Program-made: the position numbers and the translations under genes
NCBI RefSeq assembly: GCF_000003605.2
Contig: NW_003134356.1
Location: 73,790-97,904, forward strand
Length of the DNA: 24,115 nucleotides
Direction: 5' to 3'
DNA from: Saccoglossus kowalevskii
Taxonomy: Eukaryota > Hemichordata > Enteropneusta > Harrimaniidae
The notes under the pieces: model-generated
Database searches by the model: none
The model's input: only the letters and a program-made list of their open reading frames with translations
What the model was told of the DNA's origin: nothing
Shown: piece after piece, positions 9,990 to 19,800 of the stretch
Layout of the letters: every line of letters begins with the position of its first letter
How positions within the stretch are numbered: the first letter of the stretch is position 1

Positions 9990-10280
9990 AGGGCGGTAGT
10001 CATCGCGCCACGCATGCGCGAGATATAAGGGTTTCATATAAACAAAGATGGCGACTTTGACTGTATGTTGCGCTGATCAACAAGTACAAACTGAGAAATA
10101 ACTAAGCTTTAATTAGGTATTTGTTTAGGTGATTGGAAGGTATCTAAGGAGTCATCGGCAGTGAAAGTCACGCCCAGGTCAAACCTCATACTTGTGATTT
10201 CCATTAGAAGGGCGCATTGGATTATGGGAAAATCAATGTTTATCAACACAAATGTCGTACATGCGTGACGCGACGACTAC
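9990..10280. mobile_element. Longer MITE sharing ends with the TTAA family
   Basis: Inverted ends 9996-10021 and 10255-10280 match at about 21 of 26 positions (GTAGTCRTCGCGYCACGCATG). The left end follows TTAA (9986-9989) and reads AGGGCGGTAGTC, the same as the complement of the right end of 11419-11538. The right TTAA is degraded. About 290 bases, no coding frame. Likely a second subfamily mobilised by the same kind of transposase. Confidence 0.65.
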
Positions 10281-10595
10281 AGGGATTTTAGCGAAAATCA
10301 GTTTTGAAATTACAGACTGACACGCATTGACACATTGATTATTTTTTCGAAAAATTATGAGAAACTTGTCTTACATTCTCTGCGTAATATAATCCTGCTT
10401 TTAAAGTTGTTTCATTGTCGCCTATGAGAAGTTCAATATTAGTACGAAATTTGTAATTCTTATCACTCTTAATGCTAGCCGTTTTATTGCATTGCATTAT
10501 GAGTATGGGATTTATAATTATACGGAACGACAACGTTTGTCATTCTGACGTATCTTGAAACTAATACAATTCCATATATCTATACAGCGACCCAC

Positions 10596-10965
10596 CGCAC
10601 GCGTTTCCAGCGACGCGATGTACGTGCTGAAAGTTGTGAGAAATTGTTGCTGGCACGATCTGTTGTTTTAAAAGGTCAGCAACTGATGTAAATCTGTGTT
10701 GTAAAGACAATGATAATGTAATACTCCGGTTCCTGCGACATATTTCTCAATGACTTCCATATGCGTTGGTTACTAGCATCTGACCCGATCATGTTAATGG
10801 GGGATCGTCTAACAATATTACGTGCTGGTTAGGATGAACGTAGATCTTGATGTGAACACGTTAGTTTTGTAACTATCGCTATATTGAAAAATATAAACTG
10901 GGAACAGGCACATGATTGGCGCACTCGAGTTCAAATCCTCGAACGATCAATCCTTATCCTGAGTT
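10596..10965 (+). repeat. Direct repeat, copy A (uninterrupted)
   Basis: Aligns with 11729-12475. Shared blocks include CGCACGCGTTTCCAGC, GATGTACGTGCTGA, GCTGGCACGATCTGTTGTTT, AACTTCCATATGCGTTGG-like text and CATGATTGGC..ACTCGAGTTCAAA. It carries TATAAACT once (10892-10899), where copy B carries an insertion. The 3' part contains a tRNA B-box-like GTTCAAATCC. Confidence 0.8.
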
Positions 10966-11414
10966 GGCGCCTCGTTATGCATCAAACACTTTATGGTAAT
11001 TATGGAGTTAATACTTGAACTATACGAGGACAAAATTTCAACTATGAAAATAGTCCTTTTTTTAAACAACAGGGGGACATATTTAAAACACACACACACA
11101 CATAAAACGGAGAGGGTAACGTAGTCATGGAACGTGTGTTTGTGTTTGTGAGTGCTGTATATAAGTCCCCCCTGAATATATGACGACATCTCTCCCGAAT
11201 TGCGATACCCCCTCCCTTCCAGGTGACTACATATCATAAGGTTTAATGAACATACTACCAACATTTTTATGACAAAAATTAAATGTATACATTATTGGCA
11301 GAACCGTTCACATACACGGGCAAACCTAAAAATAAAAACCGGTTATCACCGAGTCTCATGATGACGTTTGAAAAATCAGTTGAAGGTGATTGGGCAATAA
11401 ATCTCCAGGCGCGG
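10966..11414. other. Intergenic spacer with a short CA microsatellite
   Basis: Holds a run of about seven CA units near 11088-11102. The antisense open frame 10947-11264 translates this simple sequence and is not gene-like. Otherwise nothing recognised. Confidence 0.6.
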
Positions 11415-11418
11415 TTAA

Positions 11419-11538
11419 AGCGCGGTTGCCGTCGCGCAGCGCGTGTTCGAATTCCATGTAAATAAGCAATGTATTTTACACGCGTTGTATACGTCGCTAT
11501 GAGTCACACATTGAACAGGACGCGACGACTACCGCCCT
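11419..11538. mobile_element. TTAA-flanked MITE, intact reference copy
   Basis: A 120-base element bounded by TTAA on both sides (11415-11418 and 11539-11542). Left end AGCGCGGTTGCCGTCGCG, complement of right end AGGGCGGTAGTCGTCGCG: 15 of 18 match. TTAA is the target site used by piggyBac-type transposons, although the ends do not match the usual piggyBac CCC start. It contains GTTCGAATTCC, which looks like a tRNA B box by chance or descent. No coding capacity. Confidence 0.75.
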
Positions 11539-11728
11539 TTAACGTCACTTAAGTCAGGCAATGCACTCGTATCGCACATCCTTCATATGTTAACTGATCT
11601 CGGGCCTACAAGCCTCGAGTTGTTAAATATCCGAACGATTGCACTCCTGTGCATTATAAGTATCCAGTGCGTATCCTACACTTAATGACCGATATAACTC
11701 ACTATACAACGCCCCATATCTCGGCTGT

Positions 11729-12475
11729 CGCACGCGTTTCCAGCTACACGATGTACGTGCTGACAGTTATGAGAAATCCTTGCTGGCACGATCTGTTGTT
11801 TTAAAAGGTCAGCCACTGATGTAAATCAGCGTTGTATATCGCCACGAGACAATGGTGATATAATGTATATACACCGTGACGTTTCTCAATAACTTCCATA
11901 TGCGTTGGATACGTGACCCGCTCATGTTAATGGATCCCATACCTAAGTGTCTTTGACTATCTACGATATTACAATAAACAGTATAAACTAAGGTTGGATA
12001 AGTGGTGAGGGAAATTTGGTGAGCAAAATTGTGCACACCAAATCACGTAAAAAATCCTTATCGTCAACGATGAGAAAAATCCCCTTTGAAACTTTGAGGG
12101 TTGAATATTTGATATCGAAGGGGAACCTTTTTACGTACATTTATTCCCGAAAATCTTTGTTCACACTTTCTTTTTTGATATAGCTTTATATATATTTCCA
12201 TACCAAGTTTCAAAGAACTCACTGACTTAAGAATATCAATATTAAATACTAACTGACTCTGCTGCCTATCCCCTTTAGTTTAAAGTGTGGGCCCTTACCT
12301 GTTTCAAAGGGGAAATTCTGCTCACTGTTCAACTGATTTGGTGAGCACAATTTTGCTGACTATTTGCCTACCCTCCTATAAACTCGGCATAAATCCATGA
12401 TTGGCAGACTCGAGTTCAAAACTTTACTTTAATAGTTCAACCCTCAAAGGGTCGTCCGTATCCTGAGTGAGTGTG
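11729..12475 (+). repeat. Direct repeat, copy B (interrupted)
   Basis: Second copy of 10596-10965 in the same orientation, 1.13 kb downstream. It is split at TATAAACT by the 387-base insertion 11990-12376; with that removed the two copies are collinear through CATGATTGGC and ATCCTGAG. Copy B also has about 28 extra bases after the GTTCAAA motif. Confidence 0.8.
11990..12376. mobile_element. hAT-like non-autonomous element with 8-bp target duplication
   Basis: 387 bases flanked by TATAAACT on both sides (11982-11989, 12377-12384). Subterminal inverted repeats at 12022-12045 and 12334-12357 match at 23 of 24 positions (AGCAAAATTGTGC...), and a further inverted pair lies inward (12081-12092 and 12301-12312, GTTTCAAAGGGG). 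The outer ends are only weakly alike and differ in length by about 13 bases. An 8-bp duplication is the hAT hallmark. No transposase. Confidence 0.8.
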
Positions 12476-12945
12476 TGGTAACGTGTGGTAATGCCATTAT
12501 GCTAATTGTAGATTCATCATGACACATTTAATAACTACTTGCACTGGCGGACTCGTCTAGAAATTCGGTAAGCGGGCGATCCTATTGACGTGGCCGAAGT
12601 AGACCTCCGGTGGGCGGGGCTTGTCAATTGATTTGTCATTGTTGTGCAGGCTGAAGGAGGGGCGCCTCCTTCTAAATCTGCGCGTGACTTGTATTCACTA
12701 AAGGAGTTGGTCACTTTGTTTAATGTTGTTTAATACAGTTTTCAATTTCTGTAAATTTACAATTTTTGAATAAATGGCTTATTTTTAGGTTGTGTCATTT
12801 GTCAGAAAAGAATAATACATTGTATTATAAATAAAAATCAGGTTACTCAAAAAACAATAGTTAGTAAATCCCTTAAACAAAATGGTAAACTATATAATGT
12901 TCTGTACTTGCTTTACTCTTATGTAATTTGAAACATAACATTATA

Positions 12946-13248
12946 ATGACTCGTTTCAGAATAAGCAGTCATGTATTAGAAATAGAGATGGATAGACTTA
13001 CCCAAACCAAAACATCCTTAGAAGACAGAATCTGTGAGCAATGCTCCCAGATTGAAAATTGAAATAAAGAAAATTTCTTCTTGGAATGTCTTAGATACCA
13101 AATAGAAAAACAATATTTATTTAATAAAATCAATATTTCAGAAGAATTAAAAAGTGATGTCCAGATACTTAAATATATTATTAGTTCAAGGGCGGACATA
13201 ATAATAAGACAATTTAGTGAACACTTATACAAAAATAACAATAACTGA
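12946..13248 (+). pseudogene. Relic of the C-terminal end of a LINE reverse transcriptase ORF
   Basis: Reading from 12949, the frame gives TRFRISSHVLEIE, then RICEQC, IEN, NFFLECLRYQIEKQYLF and ends at TGA 13246-13248. This is the pattern at the end of many non-LTR retrotransposon ORF2 proteins (RFR.SSH..IE...R.C..C..IE.E.HF...C..Y...R..LF). One internal TGA (13060-13062) breaks it and nothing of the polymerase core remains upstream. A long open frame on the other strand (13346-12969) is its shadow. Confidence 0.75.
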
Positions 13249-13410
13249 CATATGTGAAAAAAAGAGTTACACTTTATGCCAATTAGGGAGACATACGGAC
13301 TATATAAGGACAAAGTAAATACAGCTACGCGTTTATCAGCGTCCAACGAGAATAGGTGTTTGGAAATCTATTAAACTTGACAAGATCTGAGCAGTGTAAT
13401 CAATTAATCA

Positions 13411-13690
13411 CCAGACTCATGAATCGTCGTACCAGACTCATGATCGTTAGACCCAAGTTCAAATCCTACCTTAGGCTAAACATCAAAATGGCCGACCCCT
13501 ACCCTGGGTGAGTGTGCCACTCAATGGGAAGGCCAATTCCACTGGCCGAGATTTATTCACTAACGAATGCGACTTTGGGGGAACCTTGGTTAAGGTCCGC
13601 AGGTGCTTGTGTTCGACTGAGCCAGGATAGCGCATTAAATTGTCATTTGATAGGGAGATGGCCACACAGCCCTGTCATGTAGTCCCAACA
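13411..13690 (+). mobile_element. tRNA-derived repeat (SINE-like)
   Basis: CCAGACTCATGATCG (13432-13446) followed 15 bases after CAT by GTTCAAATCC (13457-13466) resembles the anticodon arm to T arm of a tRNA(Met)-like gene. The tail after it (CCTGGGTGAGTGTG) matches the end of repeat copy B. CCAGACTCATGA is doubled with a 21-base period (13411 and 13432). No A box or acceptor stem is visible, so it is not a working tRNA gene. The right boundary is a guess. Confidence 0.5.
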
Positions 13691-16583
13691 TGAATATAAC
13701 TTCTGTGACAAAAATGCACTATGTGTCAGCACTAGCACATACAAAAAAAGTCTGGAGAGACAACAGTGACATTCAATATCCTGAACTGTCGCCTGGCACA
13801 CAAAAAATATTAAAATAATAAATAAATAATTGTAAGACAATGAAGGAAATCTTTGCGTGACATTTCTTTCAGAATTTATTACAAACGTATTTTAATTGGG
13901 CTCGTTTTTGTCCTTACTTTCATTCGGGGAAAACTAGTATGATGCCGCTATTGAGGGTCAAGTACATTTGTTTTATTTAACGAGTCCAGATTCATTTCCA
14001 TTGTCTATGTAAAAACTGAACATTAAATGGTTTCATAAATAAAAGGTAACGTTATAAATCGTTATTTAAAATGTCTCAGAAACGTGTGACCGGCGATCCG
14101 TTAGGTAGCAGCGCCCTCACTTAACTTACGCTGATAATGCTTGCCATATGCTGAAAGCTCGAAAAGTCGCGTTTGTAAAGACCGTGATATCCCCCACTCC
14201 ACCAACAACTAAATAATTATCCAGTTTAAAGGAATCATTCAGACTCGTCGAAAAGCCTATAAAGACTATACATACACATTACGGGATTGCTGGTAACAAT
14301 AAAAACACTGTAAACTCCGCACTAACGGACTATTTCTTTTTTTACACTTTCATTCATTGACGTTTTTAAATTCGGGACTCCAAGAATTCAGCGAATCAGT
14401 ATTCTCTGTAAGTCATTCCGTACGGTACTAGTATGTAGGCAAATCACATGTAGAAAGTTTACACTATGGCGAGGGTAAATGTTATTCACTGCTTGTCTTT
14501 TCTATATGAACATATACCAAATGTAAGTACACAACATCATGATAATGGCGAGGTTAAATCTGTCAAATGTCTCCATCGGAACATCGGCTTGAATTACGAG
14601 AAGCGTCTTTGACTGACGAGCAAGAACAAACAAACGAGCATCGTTAGGGGTGTAATAGGTATGTCCACCGACATCACAATAAATAAATGTGTGGGACAAC
14701 TTCAAGGTTGTGTTCTATCGCCAGTATACTTATGTTCTTATGTCTCTCATATTGATTTCAGTTGGTATGCTAACTACATCTGCTTGTCTGACTTTACATT
14801 GTTTTACACAAAAATTGAAGTAGTTATTTGAGGCCGCCTCGATTGAATCTGTCATCTTGTGTACAAATTGGCCCGCGATGTTTATACGTATGTGACTAAT
14901 GACTGCCCACTCACGGTTAAGTGGGGGTACATTGCTATGTCCCGTTAATCATATTTAAATGGCATTGGTCGCCGCTCGGCGTCGTGGTCAACAGAGTGGT
15001 CCCATGCATCCTATCCAACAAGAGTAAAACGTATTGTTTACACGAAGTTCTAACGTGTGCTGGACGACATCGTTCACTCGCACAGTTTCGTATCCGTTCA
15101 AAAACAGAAAACAAAATACCTTGACGTGGTTAACTATACTATATTAAATGCGAAAAAAATTAAAATATCTCACATTAGTTTTATTTTGATGATTAAAAGA
15201 AATTCAATGATCATACGTACTTTTCAATCAATTAACCCCCGATGTTCTTACGGGAAAAAATAACGTAAATTTCATGCTACGTGACTCGATAACGTGCGAT
15301 TAGTAACCCAGGTCTGTGTCACCGGGGTAACACATTTTGTTAGATGCAAAAGTAGATAATGACATTAATTCTATTGCATCAATGTCTTACGAAAGTGTTT
15401 ACTACCTGTTAATCTCGATAATTTTCTATCGAATCTAAATAAATTATATTACTAGTATTCAATTACCATTCAATCGTAGTTCATTCGTGGATTTTTTTCT
15501 TGTGTTTTATGACGTAAAACACGCCTGTGAAAACGTATGTGGTCTTGCTTTTTTATTAACATAACAGTCACATTCAGTGTACTGACCAATATGCACTATA
15601 CTTGGTAGCAATACGTATTTTGTTGTGCAAATTTATTCACGTTTTTCCCTAATTTTCACATTATGGAGTCGTCGTCCAGAATTTTATTTTTAGTTCAAGT
15701 TAAGCCAACAGTTTTGAGATGGGTAACCCCTAAATTGAAAGAGCTGGCATGAATTAATTTTTCATCAATTCCATCACCCGAATTGAACTCGAATGAGATA
15801 TTGCGGCTGAGTGGCTACTCAATCATAACGCCAAACAGTCCAAACCAGTCAGAGAGCGTGCGTACCGAATACCGAATAAACGGACTATTGCTGGCGAAGA
15901 GAATTATGATTGCCAACATAATACTCCTGGGTTAACGAGAATATATAAGATTTAGCTAATTTGAAACTAAATACCCACGTTTACTGGAGGAGCCTGAGTG
16001 ACTGTGCTCGGGACGATGACAAATCAAATTCCTTGCTCTCAAGTTGGCTATGGACTAAACAAACTGACCCGTATCAATGTTATGAGTAAACCGATTATTA
16101 TTTTAATTTGTATTTTAAGGTAGTTCAACTAGTAAGTAGTAAAATGGTGATTAGTATAGAATAATTGATTACTTATTGTTATTTGTCTAATTATTTACAT
16201 TTCGAGTCTGGGAGGGGTTTGCCAACAGTCCCTCCCCTTGTGTGCGACTGTGTTTTGTCTAATCGCACTGGCACGTGACTACGCGCGGTAAAAACTATGA
16301 TGACCGTGAAAATTACGGAAACGATGAAGTGGGTTGCGATAATTATTATTAGTTTGCATATGTATTTTCAAGTTAATTTAGTAGCGCATTTGTTGTTTGT
16401 TACCGCAACGAATAATCCTTGACCAAACCGAGTAGAGTAATCACATATCATCTACAATATGATACAGGGACTGTGGATTAACCTTCTCTCAATCACCAAT
16501 GCAGTCATGGTTCTCTTTGAGTCGACTCGTTGTCTTCTACAGTCCCTATCCGTATAAATATCCGCTGAGTGAGCATGTACAGT
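13691..16583. other. Intergenic region before gene 2, nothing recognised
   Basis: Nearly 2.9 kb with many CpGs and no coding frame above about 70 codons on either strand. I see no repeat with both ends defined and no RNA gene. The 15000-15120 stretch faintly resembles the core of the TTAA MITE family but too weakly to call. Confidence 0.55.
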
Positions 16584-16713
16584 GTCAGCGAGTCACAGCT
16601 TGCCGCGTTGTAGCCTCTAAAGTTTTATCAATGAGAGAGCGCTCAGCTGTCGCCTTATCCAACGCCTATTTAAAATTCTACTGAGCATGCGTACTACTTT
16701 GTATTGAGCGAAA
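16584..16713 (+). promoter_or_regulatory. Putative promoter and 5' leader of gene 2
   Basis: Homologous to the region before gene 1. TATTTAAAA lies at 16667-16675, 47 bases before the ATG, GAGCGCTC at 16637-16644 and GAGCATGCGT at 16683-16692. CCAAT of gene 1 has become CCAAC here. The ATG inside GCATGCG opens a six-codon frame that ends at TGA 16705-16707; it matters only if transcription starts upstream of it. Confidence 0.5.
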
Positions 16714-16807
16714 ATGGCAGCGTGGACGGACGTGTATCGTGCGGGGCTCGTGTTTATGTGTGTAATTATTTTAACTGAGAGTAAAACCGATAAAGACACA
16801 TTAACAG
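16714..16807 (+). CDS. SUMF2-like: Gene 2 exon 1: signal peptide
   Basis: Encodes [20 protein letters not shown] and then [11 protein letters not shown], ending in phase 1 at AG|GTGAGC. Relative to gene 1 the changes are F8Y, V10A, A11G, V15M, F16C, S20L, C23S and G26D. The hydrophobic core remains, so ER targeting should be kept. An in-frame TGA at 16705-16707 fixes the start at 16714. Confidence 0.88.
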
Positions 16808-19800
16808 GTGAGCATATTTAGTTGTTCTTGGCTATATCATTGCGCGATAAGGTTCGATTTCTGAACCGGTCCCAAGGGGGCGTATCGATCGCTGAAATTG
16901 ATTACAGTGCAAGTTGAAAGTTTATTTCCGTATACATGTACTATGTGATTTCAACACAGGGATCTCACGATCCCGGTGAATATGTCCGAGATGTGTTCTG
17001 CCTGCAATGCCAACCGCTAATTAACATGTGGGCAAATTTCTTTTTTGTTGTTGGAGGAATGTTATAAATAAAGTTATTGGTACAGTATTTCCATGAGAAA
17101 TGTTGTTCTACTGTCTCAATTATATTATACACTTTGTTGTTCAGTCGAAGTTAATGGCTTATGCGAAGACATTCTCATACCACTCCATAGACGCACATGT
17201 ACGTGAGCCGGGGTACACTTTTGGCAGAAACAAATATTTTTCAATAAATATTTTTTCTACAGATCTCAAACAGTTATAGCAGGATCATAAGGCTCATGTG
17301 CTATCAGCAAGTTCGGAGTTAGTTGTGAAATGATTGTACTTATAAAGTCAGCATTTAAGCACAATAATTAACATACCCATGATGTTATTATATAGTAGCA
17401 CTGGCTTTATTATATTGATCAAGTGAAATCCCTAGTAGCAATACAAACATTACCCACCCACAAGAATGAATTGCTACTGTTTGTGAATATTGCTAATTGA
17501 TCGCAGTACCATTATAAATGACCAAGTGTAAATACTTGAATTTGGAACATGTGTTGATCAGATTTTGAGTATGCAAATTGCACTCAATGTTGATGTATAT
17601 CTTTGTTGTGACATCATCATTGCACAAACATGGTTCAAACTACCATGACTCAGTTAGTGGGTAATCAGTTACATCATAGTAATATTTCTGCCAAAGGAGT
17701 TAAAATATTGTTCTATCCTTCAAACCATGGGCCCAATAAGCATTTGGTCAGATGGATTTTTAAATTGTTTTCCCAAATTTGAAATTTTAATTTCATTCTT
17801 CCTGTGTCACCCACATCCTAAATAAAATATGTATATGAAATATATGTTTAAAAACTTCATTGAATTGTGCCAACAACAATAATCACTGGATGAATCTTTG
17901 TTCTTAATGATTGCAATTAGATAATTGACTTGTGTTTTTGTTTTTCAAAACTGTAAGAACAGTAATTGATCATTTGGTTTAACTTTTTATATTCACTTTC
18001 TGAAAGCATAAAAATCATCTCAGTTGTAACAAGTTGGATATTCCCATGTTATTATGCATACTTATAAAAACTATAATAACTTTACTAGTGAATTTGATGT
18101 CTGGGATATTCACTAGGTTTTATCAAATTCATTTCAGGAAACTATACATTCTTACATACATAGTTAAACTTGAATATTCACTGGATTTTAGCAAGATGTT
18201 ATATGACAGTCGTGACAGTTTTAGTGAAATACATTAGGTTCCTTCCGTTTAGTTGTATATTACAAAATCTAGACATGAATTATCAACAGTTTCAACACAT
18301 AACCTGCCGAAAGCCTCTACAGAGGCGATGTGTTAAATGGTTTCTCCACATTGTTGAATAAATATGTAAATTCATTTTATATTATATAGTATTTGCTCTA
18401 GTAATATTGCATGCAATTAAGAAAATATGCTTTTTATAATTTTCACTTTTAAAATTGGGACAATGCAGGGCTTTGGGTTAACCCCCCTTCTGGTTTTTTA
18501 GTCACTTACACTATTTGTTGGTAATTAATTTATTTAATTTATATGTTGGTAATTCATTTATTTAATTTATATGTTGGTAATTCATTTATGCAATTAATTA
18601 CTAACAAATAGTGGTAGTAACTTTTTAGTGATAATATAAACTAGATAAGCCATGTAGGCCAGTTCAGTATGCAATGCATGACAGGAATAGAAAGCAGCTG
18701 ACATTACTTAATGGTCTTGAGTAATTGCAATTTGGGTGACCCCCTGACCTTGTGTCATTAACTTACTATGTTCTACATCTGTCTGATACCAGATATGTAC
18801 TCTACATTCTGGCATGGTATGTTCTCACTTTCAGTGATTAGGTTTTTATATCCTAACCACTGAGTTTTTTAGTTCCGCTGTCGACTTTGTCGAGCGGAGC
18901 TTATCATATGAGTGATTGTCCGTCGTCGTCCGTGTCAATGTTTTACTTTTTCGACTTCTTCTTGAAAACTACAAGCCTGAATGCTTTGATACTTGGTGTA
19001 TATGTGTACCTTGGGTAGACCTCTCTCAGATTTGTTCATTTCATGATGATATCTTCAATTCTCTAATTTTGGTGAATATTTTTGTCGTTTTTGGTATAAA
19101 GGGATATTTTTAACTTCTTGTTAAAAACCGCAAGTCCAATTGCTTTGATATTACATATATAGGTACTACATGTGGACCTCTCTCAGATTTGTTCATTTTG
19201 TAATGATATCTTTAATTCTCTAATTTAGGTGAATATTTTTGTCATTTTTGGTAAAAAGTGATATTTTCGACTTCTTGTTGAAAACTGTAAGTCCAATTGC
19301 TTTGATATATTATACATATAGGTGCTACATCTTGACCTCCCTCAGATTTGTTCATTTTCTAATGATATCTTCTGTTCTTTAACTGTAATGTGCATTGCTA
19401 ACAGTGGAGCTACATGTATCTCAGCCGACAGGCTGCTTGTTTGTTTCAGTGCTTATGCATAGCACAAATGTGAGGAAATGTGCCATTCGGCCAAAAAACA
19501 AACAAACTTATGTTGCCCTCAAGTCGAAAAATTGTGTCAGTCGGTTGGTCAGATTTTTTTTTTTTTTTTTTTTTTTAAATTAGTGAAAAATATGAGTATT
19601 GTAAATAGCCAAGGTATATGGACTTCATAGTATTCAGAACATGTCAGAGAAATACAGATCCACCCAAAGTTCAAAGTCGCCACTTACGGGGACTCTGGGG
19701 ATCAAACAATGATACAGAATGCTTAATTTTTAGAGGAAACACTTTTTACTGCTTAAAATGGTGAGTTTTTAATATTTAAACGCGACCAGATATTTCATAT

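Noticed and set aside
10947-11264. 105-residue open frame on the - strand
   Set aside because: It translates repeat copy A and a CA microsatellite; no family resemblance.
12654-12673. Hairpin GAAGGAGG-GGCG-CCTCCTTC
   Set aside because: A perfect 8-bp stem, but isolated, with no T tract or RNA gene context; not enough to call a feature.
12969-13346. 125-residue open frame on the - strand
   Set aside because: It is the complement of the LINE relic read on the + strand; its hydrophobic composition comes from A-rich coding sequence opposite.
13432-13480. Working tRNA gene
   Set aside because: An anticodon-arm-like and B-box-like stretch exist, but no A box, D arm or pairing acceptor stem could be found.
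18916-19113. 65-residue open frame on the + strand
   Set aside because: It lies inside the dispersed repeat and its counterpart in copy 2 is not kept open.
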